Below the pieces are notes generated by a model. It searched no databases, was not told where the DNA came from, and worked only from the letters and a program-made list of their open reading frames with translations. Source: an uncultured Christensenellaceae bacterium (lineage in GTDB: Bacteria; Bacillota; Clostridia; Christensenellales; MGBC116941). From it: a DNA stretch of 16,466 bases. The translations under genes and the position numbers were made by a program. Location: positions 108,343-124,808 of the forward strand of contig CAJUEF010000002.1 of assembly GCA_910585035.1 (NCBI GenBank), written 5' to 3'. Below, piece by piece: positions 1-8,210 of the stretch. Position 1 is the first letter of the stretch, and the number at the start of each line of letters is the position of its first letter.

Positions 1-491
1 TGAAATATATCGATATTTCCTTCAATTGTCATTACAATTAACAAATAAACAATGAAACCTATTCCTCCGTTTAAAAGAGCGCTTGGCAGCGTCATCTTCC
101 ACAAGATTGTAACATAGGGGAAAATCGTTCCGTAAGTAATTCCATAACACATATAAATATTGTCCTTCACTATGTAGAAAAACATTATTGCTATAATGGC
201 AGTTATAAAATTATCCCTTTTTATTTTTGAGCTCATCTTTGCATAAAAATATCCAAAGTAGCTGTATATAAGGGTGCTTATGCCAAAGGCAGGAGATATA
301 AAAACATCTATAAGCACTCCTACGCACATTCCTATTACACACCCTGTATAATCCTTGGTTACCTGAGCAATACAAAGCACTAGTATAAGAATCATATCAA
401 GAGCCAGCCATGACGGCAATATAAGCGGCATTAACCCATATGTCAGCCCGTATCCCGATAACATTACAAGCCCGTAAATTAAATATTTCAT
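1..491 (-). CDS. mreD: Rod shape-determining protein MreD (3' end beyond window)
   Basis: The minus-strand frame opens with an ATG 8 nt downstream of the mreC stop, has an AGGTGA ribosome binding site, and stays open to the window edge (163 codons, no stop). The product starts MKYLIYGLVML and is almost entirely hydrophobic, with about five membrane segments separated by short loops. It has the MreD-like central stretch CVIGMCVGVLIDVF and a basic loop KMSSKIKRD. MreD is a membrane protein of the cell-elongation complex that works with MreC and MreB to position wall synthesis. Family members are about 160-175 residues, so only a few residues should be missing. The assignment rests on hydropathy, length and the position directly after mreC, because MreD has little strict sequence conservation. 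Confidence 0.85.
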   Translation of the reverse strand, partial: MKYLIYGLVMLSGYGLTYGLMPLILPSWLALDMILILVLCIAQVTKDYTGCVIGMCVGVLIDVFISPAFGISTLIYSYFGYFYAKMSSKIKRDNFITAIIAIMFFYIVKDNIYMCYGITYGTIFPYVTILWKMTLPSALLNGGIGFIVYLLIVMTIEGNIDIF

Positions 492-499
492 ATCTTCAC

Positions 500-1330
500 C
501 TAATCCAGAAAGTTTTTGTTCTGGCTGGACTTAATCACCATAACCTCTTCAATTCTTAAAAAATCCGAAGCCGGATTTATAATAACTGTTTTTCCGCCGT
601 CGTTGCGCTGTTCAACCTCTCCAACTGTACCTATAACTATTCCCTTTGGATAAGTGCCTCCAAGTCCCGAAGTAATAACGCTGTCTCCCGGCTGCACTGC
701 CGAATCAACCGGCAGATGCTCCATATACAATTCAAAGGACTTTCCATCATTATCCAGTCTGCCTTTAATTGTTCCGTTATCTCTTGTTCTTTCAATTAAT
801 GCGCTGACAGCAGATGAGGAATCTATAATTGAAATAACCTTGCTCCACGTAGCGCCCGCCTCATACACCTTGCCAACAAGACCGTTCCCACTTACTACAG
901 GCATGCCGGTATCCACACCGGAGGATTTGCCAACACCTATGGTAAAAGTTGAAAAAAAGTAATTTCCGGATCTGGACATAACATTGGCAGTTATATATTC
1001 ATAATCTCCGTTTGCCGCCTGGTAATTAACTAATTCTTTTAGCCTTTTATTTTCATTCAAAGTTTCAGAAAGAGAAGCAACGTCCTTTTTAAGTTCATTG
1101 TTTTCCTCACGCAGCACTGTGTTTTCCTTTTTTGTGCTAAAGAAGAATCCGTTTATAGAGCTAAAAACATCAGAAAAAAAACTGGTTACAGGTTTCACAG
1201 CAGTGCCAACAAGATTCTCTCCAAAGGATACTTTCCTGTCTCCTGTTGAAATAATTATTGTTAGTATAAGCACAATAAATATTACAATGGCTATAATAAG
1301 CCTTCTATATCTTTTTAAAAATCCCGACAA
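500..1330 (-). CDS. mreC: Rod shape-determining protein MreC
   Basis: The 276-residue product has the MreC architecture. A short basic cytoplasmic N-terminus is followed by one membrane segment (about 11-29), a coiled coil (about 68-103, EENNELKKDVASL region) and two extracytoplasmic beta-barrel subdomains (about 110-265). The family motifs VMSRSGNYFF, SGNGLVGKV and GDSVITSGLGGTYPKGI are visible. MreC scaffolds the elongation machinery outside the membrane, contacting PBP2-type enzymes and RodA. The start is TTG: no in-frame ATG exists nearby, and a GAAAGG ribosome binding site lies 9 nt upstream. An ATG just upstream is out of frame and soon stops. mreD follows 8 nt downstream. No mreB is present upstream; the gene begins a new transcript after a terminator. 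Confidence 0.96.
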   Translation of the reverse strand: MSGFLKRYRRLIIAIVIFIVLILTIIISTGDRKVSFGENLVGTAVKPVTSFFSDVFSSINGFFFSTKKENTVLREENNELKKDVASLSETLNENKRLKELVNYQAANGDYEYITANVMSRSGNYFFSTFTIGVGKSSGVDTGMPVVSGNGLVGKVYEAGATWSKVISIIDSSSAVSALIERTRDNGTIKGRLDNDGKSFELYMEHLPVDSAVQPGDSVITSGLGGTYPKGIVIGTVGEVEQRNDGGKTVIINPASDFLRIEEVMVIKSSQNKNFLD

Positions 1331-1550
1331 AATTTCATACCTTTCAAAAACAAATCTAATATATAATTAATTTTCCCTTCTTCTCTTTTATAAAAAACAG
1401 AAAAAGCAAGAGAAAATCTTACGTTTATATTTAAGCTTTAAACCATTACTTTAAAATTAAGCTTCTTTTACTTTTTCTTTTAAAAAAAGAAAGACGGATA
1501 ATTTCATTATAACATACACGGCAATAAAATAAAACTGTCCTTTGCTGCAT
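1331..1550 (-). other. mreC promoter-leader region
   Basis: This gene-free stretch holds the mreC promoter and a predicted leader of about 165 nt, unusually long for this window. It is A/T-rich. It contains an imperfect inverted repeat (arms AAGCTTTAAA at 1433-1442 and 1450-1464, the second with a 3-nt bulge) and a weaker TTCTCTT/AAGAGAA pair nearer the start codon. No coding frame of note is seen. Whether the leader regulates is unknown. Confidence 0.5.
1506..1514 (-). promoter_or_regulatory. Extended -10 promoter for mreCD
   Basis: On the minus strand TGTTATAAT gives a consensus TATAAT with the TGn extension. No convincing -35 hexamer lies 16-18 nt upstream, as is common for extended -10 promoters. 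It lies just downstream of the terminator of the preceding operon, so mreCD can be transcribed independently. Confidence 0.6.
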
Positions 1551-1584
1551 AAAAAAAGGAACGGGTATAAACAATCCCATTCCT
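1551..1584 (-). terminator. Intrinsic terminator of the FHA-to-hflX operon
   Basis: On the minus strand AGGAATGGG and CCCGTTCCT form a 9-bp stem (one T-G wobble) around a 10-nt loop, followed by a run of T. It lies 27 nt after the stop of the small membrane protein gene, ending the seven-gene operon. Confidence 0.9.
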
Positions 1585-1611
1585 AAAATAACGTTTAAAC
1601 ATAAAAAGAAT

Positions 1612-2007
1612 TTAAGTATCTTTCATGTTTCCCAAATAAAATAACATCATTCCAAATACCAGTATACCAAAAGTTAAAAAAAAATCAACCGCAATTAATG
1701 TATATAATGTTGTAACCGATGAAAATATTGTGTTTGCTGCAAGCATAACGGGCATGTATAATCCAATTACAATATTAAAAAGCTTTTTTGTCCTCCTGCT
1801 TTTCTTTGGTACTAAATATATAAAACATACGCTTATAATTGGTGCAAGCCAAATAAAACTAAAAGCAATATATCCCTTAGGAGCAATAGAATTTTTTATA
1901 TTTAAAAAGAAAAACAGCAGCATCAGCGTCATTAGTCCCACAGCAACAAAAAAGAACATGCGCATATTTTTACTTTTAAACATATGCAAATCTCTAAATT
2001 TAATCAT
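1612..2007 (-). CDS. Small four-helix membrane protein, unknown function
   Basis: The 131-residue product has four predicted membrane segments at roughly 17-36, 46-66, 75-97 and 101-126. A basic cytoplasmic loop, PKKSRRTKK, lies between the second and third. No cysteine pairs, catalytic motifs or known family signature are recognised. The ATG lies 2 nt after the hflX stop, with its ribosome binding site (GAGGAA) inside the end of hflX. It is therefore translationally coupled and the last gene of the operon before the terminator. The pattern of short loops and an even number of helices resembles small integral membrane proteins of the lysoplasmalogenase type or transporter accessory proteins, but the sequence gives no firm support. 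Real gene: high confidence; function: unknown. Confidence 0.85.
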   Translation of the reverse strand: MIKFRDLHMFKSKNMRMFFFVAVGLMTLMLLFFFLNIKNSIAPKGYIAFSFIWLAPIISVCFIYLVPKKSRRTKKLFNIVIGLYMPVMLAANTIFSSVTTLYTLIAVDFFLTFGILVFGMMLFYLGNMKDT

Positions 2008-2009
2008 AA

Positions 2010-3758
2010 CTATTCCTCAAGGCTTTTTTCCAGCTGCTGTGCATATTGTTTTTTTAATTTTGCCTTAAAATAAATACCATCGTTTCTGTATTCCTCTGCT
2101 TCCACAATACCTTTGCGAATTATCTGCTGTAAATTACCCTTTTCATATGGAATAACTACTTCCATTAAACGATAGTTTTTAAACAGGTTTTCTTCAATTG
2201 TTTCAGTTAATTTATCAATTCCAAAGCCGGTTTTAGCAGATACCTTCACTGCTTCCTTTGGAATAACCTCATCGTCCATAATGCTGTTTTCCCATTTATT
2301 ATAAACTTCTATTACAGGTATATCTTTTATATCCAGCTCATCCAGTATTATTTTTACAACATCCATCTGTATAAAAGCATAAGTGCTTGAAGAATCCACC
2401 ACATGGAGTATTAAATCGGCATACTTTGCTTGCTCAAGGGTAGACTTAAATGCGCTTATTAAATCGTGAGGAAGCTTATTAATAAAACCAACCGTGTCGC
2501 TTACTAAAAAATCAAAATTTCCATGCACCTTCCTGGTTATAGGGTCTAAGGTTGCAAAAAGCTTATCTTCAACATACGCATCGCTTCCGGATATACGGTT
2601 AAGCAGACTGCTCTTTCCCGCATTGGTATAGCCCACCAGCGCTACTACAGGAATTTCATTTTGCTCTATATTTTTTCTTCTAAGACCTCTTTGTGTTTCC
2701 AGCTCTTTTATGGTTTTTTCCAAATCATGTATACGCTTTTTAATATACCTCTGGTCTGTTTCCAGCTTTTTTTCACCGGGACCCCTCGTTCCAATACCAC
2801 CGCCAAGGCGAGACATAACTTTACCCATACCGTGCAGTCTTGGCAGTCTGTATTTTTGCTGAGCAAGCTCAACCTGCAGTTTACCCTCTTTGGTAGTTGC
2901 ACGTTTTGCAAATATATCCAATATAATTGTTGTTCTGTCCACAACCTTAACGCCAAGAATATCCTCTAAATTCCTCGTCTGATTTGAGGACAGCTCATCG
3001 TCGCAAATAACAACGCCAATTCGGTCAGCGCTGCACTTTAAAGCAATTTCTTCCAGCTTACCTTTACCAACATAATAGGCGGTATCTGCCCTGTCTCTCT
3101 TTTGGCGCACAGAATCAATTACATCCAAATCGGCATTTTCACAAAGCCTTTCCAATTCCTCAAGGCTGTCATAACTAAAATCATCATCTATTCCAAGAAG
3201 GAGAGCTCTCTCTTTTTCTTCCACATATTCTTCGCCTCTGCCAAGAACAATAGCGTTTCTGATTTCATCAAAAAGAGCGTCGTCAGGCATTGAGCCAAGC
3301 TTAAACATACCATATATGTTATAAGTTATTTCATCTTCTTCTTTTTTATTAAGTATACCAACGCTTATTTCCTTAACTTTGCCGTTTTCAACTCCAAGAG
3401 CTACCATAGCGTCATATTTTTGAGAACGAAGACTGCCTATATCCACCGATGAAAGCATGCCGCTTCCTCCGGGATGAGTGTGTATGCATCGCACTCCGCA
3501 AAGTCCTTTTTCATTCCTTGTTGTATTTAAGCTTTTTAGTGATACTGTGTTGGAGTCACCTATTGACACATCCAGCACACTTCCATCCCTTGAAAGCATA
3601 ACACAAATTTCTTTATTAATGTCAAAGGATACCTTTGCAATAAGTCCTGCAATTTCATCGGATACAATTTGATTTCTGCTTTTTAAATCATAACACCCTT
3701 TAAGCTTTTCCAGCACCGTATCTTTTACGCCGTTTGTATTCCCATTTATCTGCTTCAT
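2010..3758 (-). CDS. hflX: GTPase HflX with N-terminal JAMM/MPN-like domain
   Basis: The 582-residue product is about 150 residues longer than E. coli HflX (about 426). The C-terminal two-thirds is standard HflX: the HflX N-domain (about 205-345, with YYVGKGKLEEI and GPGEKKLETD), then a G domain with G1 GYTNAGKSS (376-384), G3 DTVGF (421-425), G4 NKWE (487-490, Glu where Asp is usual) and G5 SAKTG (507-511). HflX splits and rescues stalled ribosomes and binds GTP and ATP. Residues 30-140 form an added domain with the JAMM zinc-protease signature: Glu50, then HTHP at 93-96, Ser103 and Asp106, matching HxHPx6Sx2D exactly and resembling RadC. The ATG overlaps the hprK stop by 4 nt, so translation is coupled. 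The HflX call is firm; activity of the added domain is inference. Confidence 0.97.
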   Translation of the reverse strand: MKQINGNTNGVKDTVLEKLKGCYDLKSRNQIVSDEIAGLIAKVSFDINKEICVMLSRDGSVLDVSIGDSNTVSLKSLNTTRNEKGLCGVRCIHTHPGGSGMLSSVDIGSLRSQKYDAMVALGVENGKVKEISVGILNKKEEDEITYNIYGMFKLGSMPDDALFDEIRNAIVLGRGEEYVEEKERALLLGIDDDFSYDSLEELERLCENADLDVIDSVRQKRDRADTAYYVGKGKLEEIALKCSADRIGVVICDDELSSNQTRNLEDILGVKVVDRTTIILDIFAKRATTKEGKLQVELAQQKYRLPRLHGMGKVMSRLGGGIGTRGPGEKKLETDQRYIKKRIHDLEKTIKELETQRGLRRKNIEQNEIPVVALVGYTNAGKSSLLNRISGSDAYVEDKLFATLDPITRKVHGNFDFLVSDTVGFINKLPHDLISAFKSTLEQAKYADLILHVVDSSSTYAFIQMDVVKIILDELDIKDIPVIEVYNKWENSIMDDEVIPKEAVKVSAKTGFGIDKLTETIEENLFKNYRLMEVVIPYEKGNLQQIIRKGIVEAEEYRNDGIYFKAKLKKQYAQQLEKSLEE

Positions 3759-4687
3759 ATTAATTCCTCTCTGTTTGCATTTAAAAGTCTCTCCTCCAGT
3801 TGCTTAGCGGGGTTTATCCCCCTGCTTCTAAGAATAAAGTATCTTGCCGCAGCTTCTATAACTATAGCTAAATTACGTCCTGGGCGAACAGGCACCAGCA
3901 TATGAGGAATGTCTACATCAAGAATGCTTATTTTGTTATCATCATGAAGACCTATTCTTTCATAGCTTTTACTTCGCTGCCACATTTCCAGTTCAATAAC
4001 AAGATTGATGGTTTTTTCATCCAGCACCGATGAAATTCCATACATTTTACTAATATCAATTATTCCAATTCCCCTTATTTCCAATAAATATCTGGTAGCT
4101 GCCGGAGACACCCCAACAAGCCTGCTTGGATTGAGCTTTTTTATACGCACCACATCATCGGCAATTAGCCTGTGTTTACGTTTAACCAGCTCCAAAGCAG
4201 TTTCGCTTTTACCTATTCCGCTCTCCCCCATAAGCATAATTCCCACGCCGTAAATATCCATAAGGACACCGTGACGTTCAACGGAAGGAGCCAGCTCGTC
4301 ACACAGGAAATACATAAGCCTTTGTTTCATTTCTGTAGTCTCTGCTTTTGCGCTGAAAACGGGAATTCCCCTTTCCTTTGCAGCTTCCATAAGCTCTAAA
4401 TGAGGGTCTAATTCCCTTGTGACAATGACGCACGGAATATCATAAGAAAAATATTTTTTTAAAACATCTCTTCTATAGCCTATCCCTTGTTCCTCTAAGT
4501 ACATATATTCAACAAGCCCCACTATCTGCACTCTGTCGTATTCAAAGTAATTGAAAAAGCCTGCAAACTGTAAGCCCGGGCGGCATATCTCCGTTTCACT
4601 AAGCCTTATAACTCCTTTTTCACCAGGATACAAAATAGTAAGATCAAGGGCTTTTGCAAAGCCTTCGACAGTAAAATTCTTATCCAT
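3755..4687 (-). CDS. hprK: HPr kinase/phosphorylase
   Basis: The 310-residue product matches the usual family length. It phosphorylates and dephosphorylates HPr on Ser46, linking glycolytic state to carbon catabolite repression in Gram-positive bacteria. The N-terminal domain (about 1-130) is followed by the catalytic core: His139, Walker A GESGIGKSE (154-162), the acidic pair Asp177/Asp178 in IADDVV, and the family signature LEIRGIGIIDI (202-211). The C-terminal helix is present. An in-frame ATG 30 nt further upstream exists, but the start beginning MDKNFTVEGF fits family N-termini and an AGGA site upstream. The gene overlaps the end of uvrC by 8 nt and is overlapped by hflX by 4 nt. The ptsH gene for HPr is not in the window. 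Confidence 0.96.
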   Translation of the reverse strand: MDKNFTVEGFAKALDLTILYPGEKGVIRLSETEICRPGLQFAGFFNYFEYDRVQIVGLVEYMYLEEQGIGYRRDVLKKYFSYDIPCVIVTRELDPHLELMEAAKERGIPVFSAKAETTEMKQRLMYFLCDELAPSVERHGVLMDIYGVGIMLMGESGIGKSETALELVKRKHRLIADDVVRIKKLNPSRLVGVSPAATRYLLEIRGIGIIDISKMYGISSVLDEKTINLVIELEMWQRSKSYERIGLHDDNKISILDVDIPHMLVPVRPGRNLAIVIEAAARYFILRSRGINPAKQLEERLLNANREELI

Positions 4688-6524
4688 TTTTCTCATCCTG
4701 CTTTCTAAAATATTCATAAATGTTTTTAGCCGTTTTCCTATCCATTTTATTTACGGCGGTAAGCTCATCCACACTTGCATTTTTTATTTCTTCTATTTGT
4801 TTAAAGTGTTTAAACAGTTCCTGTTTTTTTACGGTTCCAACGCCTTTAATTCCATCAAGCTGAGACATAACAGCCGTTTTGCTTCTTAGCCCGCGATGAT
4901 AGGTTATTGCAAACCTATGGGCTTCATCTCTTATGGCTTGGAGCAGCTTTAACACTTTAGATGTACGGGGAAGTATAACGGGCTCGCTGCTTTCCGGCAA
5001 AAATATTTCTTCGTTTTTTTCCGCAAGACCTATAAGGGGCAGTGCAGCAAATCCAAGTCTTTCCAAAATCTCTTTAGCGGCGCTCACCTGTCCTTTTCCC
5101 CCATCCACCACAATCAAATCAGGCAGCTGTGAGAACTTTCCGTCTATGCCCTCGCTCTGCTCCTCTATGGCCCGCAAAAGCCTCCGTGAAATTATTTCCT
5201 GCATAGAAGCATAATCATCTATTCCGTCTACATCTTTTATTTTAAATCGTCTGTATTCCTTTTTGTCAGCCTTCCCCTCTGTAAACACAACCATAGAGCC
5301 AACAGTATCTCTTCCCTTAGTATGAGAAATATCATAACACTCCATGCGGTAAATCTCACCGTCTATATTAAGCATTTCCGCAAGCTCCATAGCTGCTCCT
5401 TTAGTGCTGCTCCAATTCCTGTCCTTCTTTTGCTTTAAAACATCCTCCGCCGCATTTTTCATAGCCATAAGCACCATCTGCTTTTTTTCACCACGCACCG
5501 GCACATGGATATTTGCACTGGCAAACTGTGCCAAATGCCCCTTTATAGCTTCCATGGATTCTGTCTCAAAAGGCAAAAGTATTTCCTTTGGAACTTTTTC
5601 CTGAGCGTCATAATATTGCATAATAAAAGCATAGAGAATATCCGCCAGGGTGCTTTCACTCATTAAATCCATCTTAAAAGGATAAGAGCCCACAACCTTT
5701 CCGCTGCGCATTATAAGCAGATGTACAATGGCAAAATTATCTCCTTTGGCAATTCCAAGAATATCCCTGTTATCCAGGGAGGACACCGAAGCGCTTTGAT
5801 GCTGGATTATCGTTGAAATGCTTTCGAGTATATCCCGTATTTCCCCTGCTTTTTCAAATTCTAAATCAGAAGAATATTTGGTCATTTTTAGTTTAAGGCG
5901 GGATACAACCACATCTGTTTTCCCATTTAAAAACTCAGCAACTCTGCGAACGTTGTTCATATATGTTTGCTGATCCACTTCATAAGCGCAAGGACCAAGA
6001 CACCTTCCAATTTGATAGTTAAGGCATGGTCGGGATTCCTTTTTATCTCCAATATCCTTTTTACACGTCCTTATAGGGTATATCTCGTAAACTGCATCAA
6101 GTATTTTACTAAGATTGCTGGAATTAAGAAAAGGACCATAATATTTACAGCCGTCTTTACTTACTTTTCTCACTATATCAATAGTGGGATACTTTTGTCC
6201 AAAATCTATTTTTACATAAGGATAGTGCTTATCGTCTTTTAAAAGAATATTATACCTTGGCATATATTCCTTTATCATGTTTGTCTCCAAAATAAGAGCT
6301 TCCATTTCGCTTTTGCAAAGCACATAATCAAAATCTTCAATGTTTTCCACAAGCGCTCTTGTTTTGGAAAGCTGCTGTCCTGCCGAATTAAAATACTGGC
6401 TAACTCTGTTTTTAAGAGCTATGGCCTTTCCAACATATATAATTGTCCCTTCTTTATCTTTCATCAGATAAACGCCCGGGGTTTTTGGAAGCAGTTTCAG
6501 TTTCGCTGCTATAACATCATTCAT
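4680..6524 (-). CDS. uvrC: Excinuclease ABC subunit C
   Basis: The 614-residue product is full length for UvrC, the nuclease that makes both incisions in nucleotide excision repair. Domains in order: GIY-YIG nuclease (about 14-95, with GVY at 17-19, YVGKA at 30-34, Arg40 and Glu80); a four-cysteine cluster (154, 167, 175, 179) matching the iron-sulfur ligands described for UvrC; a UVR motif (about 205-235) that binds UvrB; an RNase H-like 3' to 5' incision domain with Asp398 (CYDIS), Asp474 (VVDGG) and His536 (DEAHRFA); and tandem helix-hairpin-helix motifs (about 555-606). All key residues are present. The ATG overlaps the stop of the penicillin-binding protein gene (TAATG), an unusual but coupled setting for a repair gene. 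Confidence 0.97.
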   Translation of the reverse strand: MNDVIAAKLKLLPKTPGVYLMKDKEGTIIYVGKAIALKNRVSQYFNSAGQQLSKTRALVENIEDFDYVLCKSEMEALILETNMIKEYMPRYNILLKDDKHYPYVKIDFGQKYPTIDIVRKVSKDGCKYYGPFLNSSNLSKILDAVYEIYPIRTCKKDIGDKKESRPCLNYQIGRCLGPCAYEVDQQTYMNNVRRVAEFLNGKTDVVVSRLKLKMTKYSSDLEFEKAGEIRDILESISTIIQHQSASVSSLDNRDILGIAKGDNFAIVHLLIMRSGKVVGSYPFKMDLMSESTLADILYAFIMQYYDAQEKVPKEILLPFETESMEAIKGHLAQFASANIHVPVRGEKKQMVLMAMKNAAEDVLKQKKDRNWSSTKGAAMELAEMLNIDGEIYRMECYDISHTKGRDTVGSMVVFTEGKADKKEYRRFKIKDVDGIDDYASMQEIISRRLLRAIEEQSEGIDGKFSQLPDLIVVDGGKGQVSAAKEILERLGFAALPLIGLAEKNEEIFLPESSEPVILPRTSKVLKLLQAIRDEAHRFAITYHRGLRSKTAVMSQLDGIKGVGTVKKQELFKHFKQIEEIKNASVDELTAVNKMDRKTAKNIYEYFRKQDEKNG

Positions 6525-8194
6525 TATTTACCAGTCATCCTTGCAAAAATTTTACTTGCCAGCGGCGCTGCATTTTTGCCGCCTGTACCTGCATTTTCCA
6601 GCACAATTGCAACGGCATAAGGGGTTTGCTCACTTTCAATATATCCCACAAACCAAGCATGAGTAGACTTTCCTGTTTCGGCAGAGCCGGTTTTGCCGCC
6701 TATAGTCAGACCCTTAACAGCCGCATTTCTGCCAGTGCCGCTTTCCACAACGCCTTTCATCATAGCCTGCATTTTCTTTGCTATTTCAGGGCTGGTTACC
6801 TGCCTAACCTTTTTAGGGCGCATTGTGTATATACTGGAGCCCAGACTGTCCTTTACAGACAGCAAATTTTTAGGTTCCATCATTTGCCCGTTATTGGCAA
6901 TAGCGGATACTATCATGCACATATGAAGAGGAGTAACCAAATCCTGGTGCTGACCAACAGATGACCACGCAAGCTGATTATCCGTCTTTCCTCCGTTATA
7001 GCTGCTGGATGCCATAATAACGTCATCATACATAAAGTTGCTGTTAAATCCAAAATTTTCTGCCGTCTTAGTCAAATTGCTTTTACCAAGATCCCTTGCC
7101 AGCTGGGCAAAATAAGTGTTGGAGGATACTTTAAGAGCATTTTCAAGATTAATGTTGCCATGAGAGTCCCTGTCGAAGTTAGTTATCTTTTCACCGTTCA
7201 TAGTAATATCTGAAGATGAATTATAGGTTCTTGTTGCGGCATCACTCATATTTTCAAGAGCGCTTACAGCGGTTATAAGCTTAAAAGTGGAGCCCGGGGG
7301 ATATTTGCCCATTGTAACCTTGTTTAAAAAGAAGGATTCTTCTGAATTATGCTTTTCCTTTGCCAGTTCCTGCACCTTATTAATATCAAAGGATTCCCTG
7401 CTGACACTGCCGATAATTGCACCGGTTTTATAATTCATCACAACCACAGCGCCTGTTTTTCCGCTCATCTGTTCGTATATATATTTATTTAAATCGGAAT
7501 CTACCGTAAGAGTAACGTCGTTACCTTTACTTTTCTGTGCTTTAAACGCCTGAACAATTCTGTCTATAGCGTTTAAATTAAAGCCGTAAATATATTTTGA
7601 ATAAAGTGCCTCAGCACCACCGGAAGTAATTCCATACTGGTCTCCTAATACGTGCGCATTTGCCTTTCTCGCTTCCTCGCTTTGAGGATAAGTTCTGTTA
7701 CCCTGACTGTCAGCAGTTGCCATAACAAGACCGTTTACATCGTAAATATCCCCGGGGGTTATTTTATCCTTTTGGTGTTTAACTCTTGTATTATAAGGGC
7801 TTGCAAACCATTTAGAGCCATACATGGCCATAGAATATGAAGTATATCCAATAAGGCTGACAAACATGAGGACAAATATAACTACCATAGCAGTCATATT
7901 CTTTTTTATCCTTTTTGTTCTTTTGTTTTCCTTTACAATATCCTGAGCCGTGAGAGGTTTCTTTTCCTCATGATTACTGCCATTTTTTTTCTTAAAAACA
8001 GATTTTATGTCTCTGAATTTTCTTGGTTCTTTATAAAATCTTTCTGCCTTTAAAAGGTTATTTTCACTAAAGTCTTTTTTTTCATAAGTCTTTTTTTCAT
8101 TAAAAGATTGTTTTCTATCATCGTCTAAAAGACTGTTTATGTCAGTAATATTCTTATTAATATTTTTATCATCATTATTTTTTTTAAAGCGCAT
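6524..8194 (-). CDS. Class B penicillin-binding protein (peptidoglycan transpeptidase)
   Basis: The 556-residue product crosslinks peptidoglycan outside the membrane. A single membrane anchor (about 100-122) is followed by a short dimerisation-type region and a transpeptidase domain carrying all three active-site motifs: STFK (nucleophile Ser302), SSN (357-359) and KTGS (501-504). It resembles the PbpA type that travels with a SEDS polymerase, here the gene just upstream (16-nt gap, AGGTGA site). The short pedestal separates it from larger PBP2/SpoVD enzymes with PASTA domains. An odd feature is the roughly 98-residue cytoplasmic tail before the membrane segment, rich in Lys, Asn, Asp and Glu and probably disordered. 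Whether it serves elongation, division or sporulation cannot be decided from sequence. Confidence 0.95.
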   Translation of the reverse strand: MRFKKNNDDKNINKNITDINSLLDDDRKQSFNEKKTYEKKDFSENNLLKAERFYKEPRKFRDIKSVFKKKNGSNHEEKKPLTAQDIVKENKRTKRIKKNMTAMVVIFVLMFVSLIGYTSYSMAMYGSKWFASPYNTRVKHQKDKITPGDIYDVNGLVMATADSQGNRTYPQSEEARKANAHVLGDQYGITSGGAEALYSKYIYGFNLNAIDRIVQAFKAQKSKGNDVTLTVDSDLNKYIYEQMSGKTGAVVVMNYKTGAIIGSVSRESFDINKVQELAKEKHNSEESFFLNKVTMGKYPPGSTFKLITAVSALENMSDAATRTYNSSSDITMNGEKITNFDRDSHGNINLENALKVSSNTYFAQLARDLGKSNLTKTAENFGFNSNFMYDDVIMASSSYNGGKTDNQLAWSSVGQHQDLVTPLHMCMIVSAIANNGQMMEPKNLLSVKDSLGSSIYTMRPKKVRQVTSPEIAKKMQAMMKGVVESGTGRNAAVKGLTIGGKTGSAETGKSTHAWFVGYIESEQTPYAVAIVLENAGTGGKNAAPLASKIFARMTGK

Positions 8195-8210
8195 AAAATC
8201 ACCTGCCTTT

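Noticed and set aside
654..962. Plus-strand ORFs opposite mreC, hflX, uvrC and others
   Set aside because: They lie antisense to well-supported genes, lack ribosome binding sites and have no recognisable domains; they are shadows of the minus-strand coding frames.
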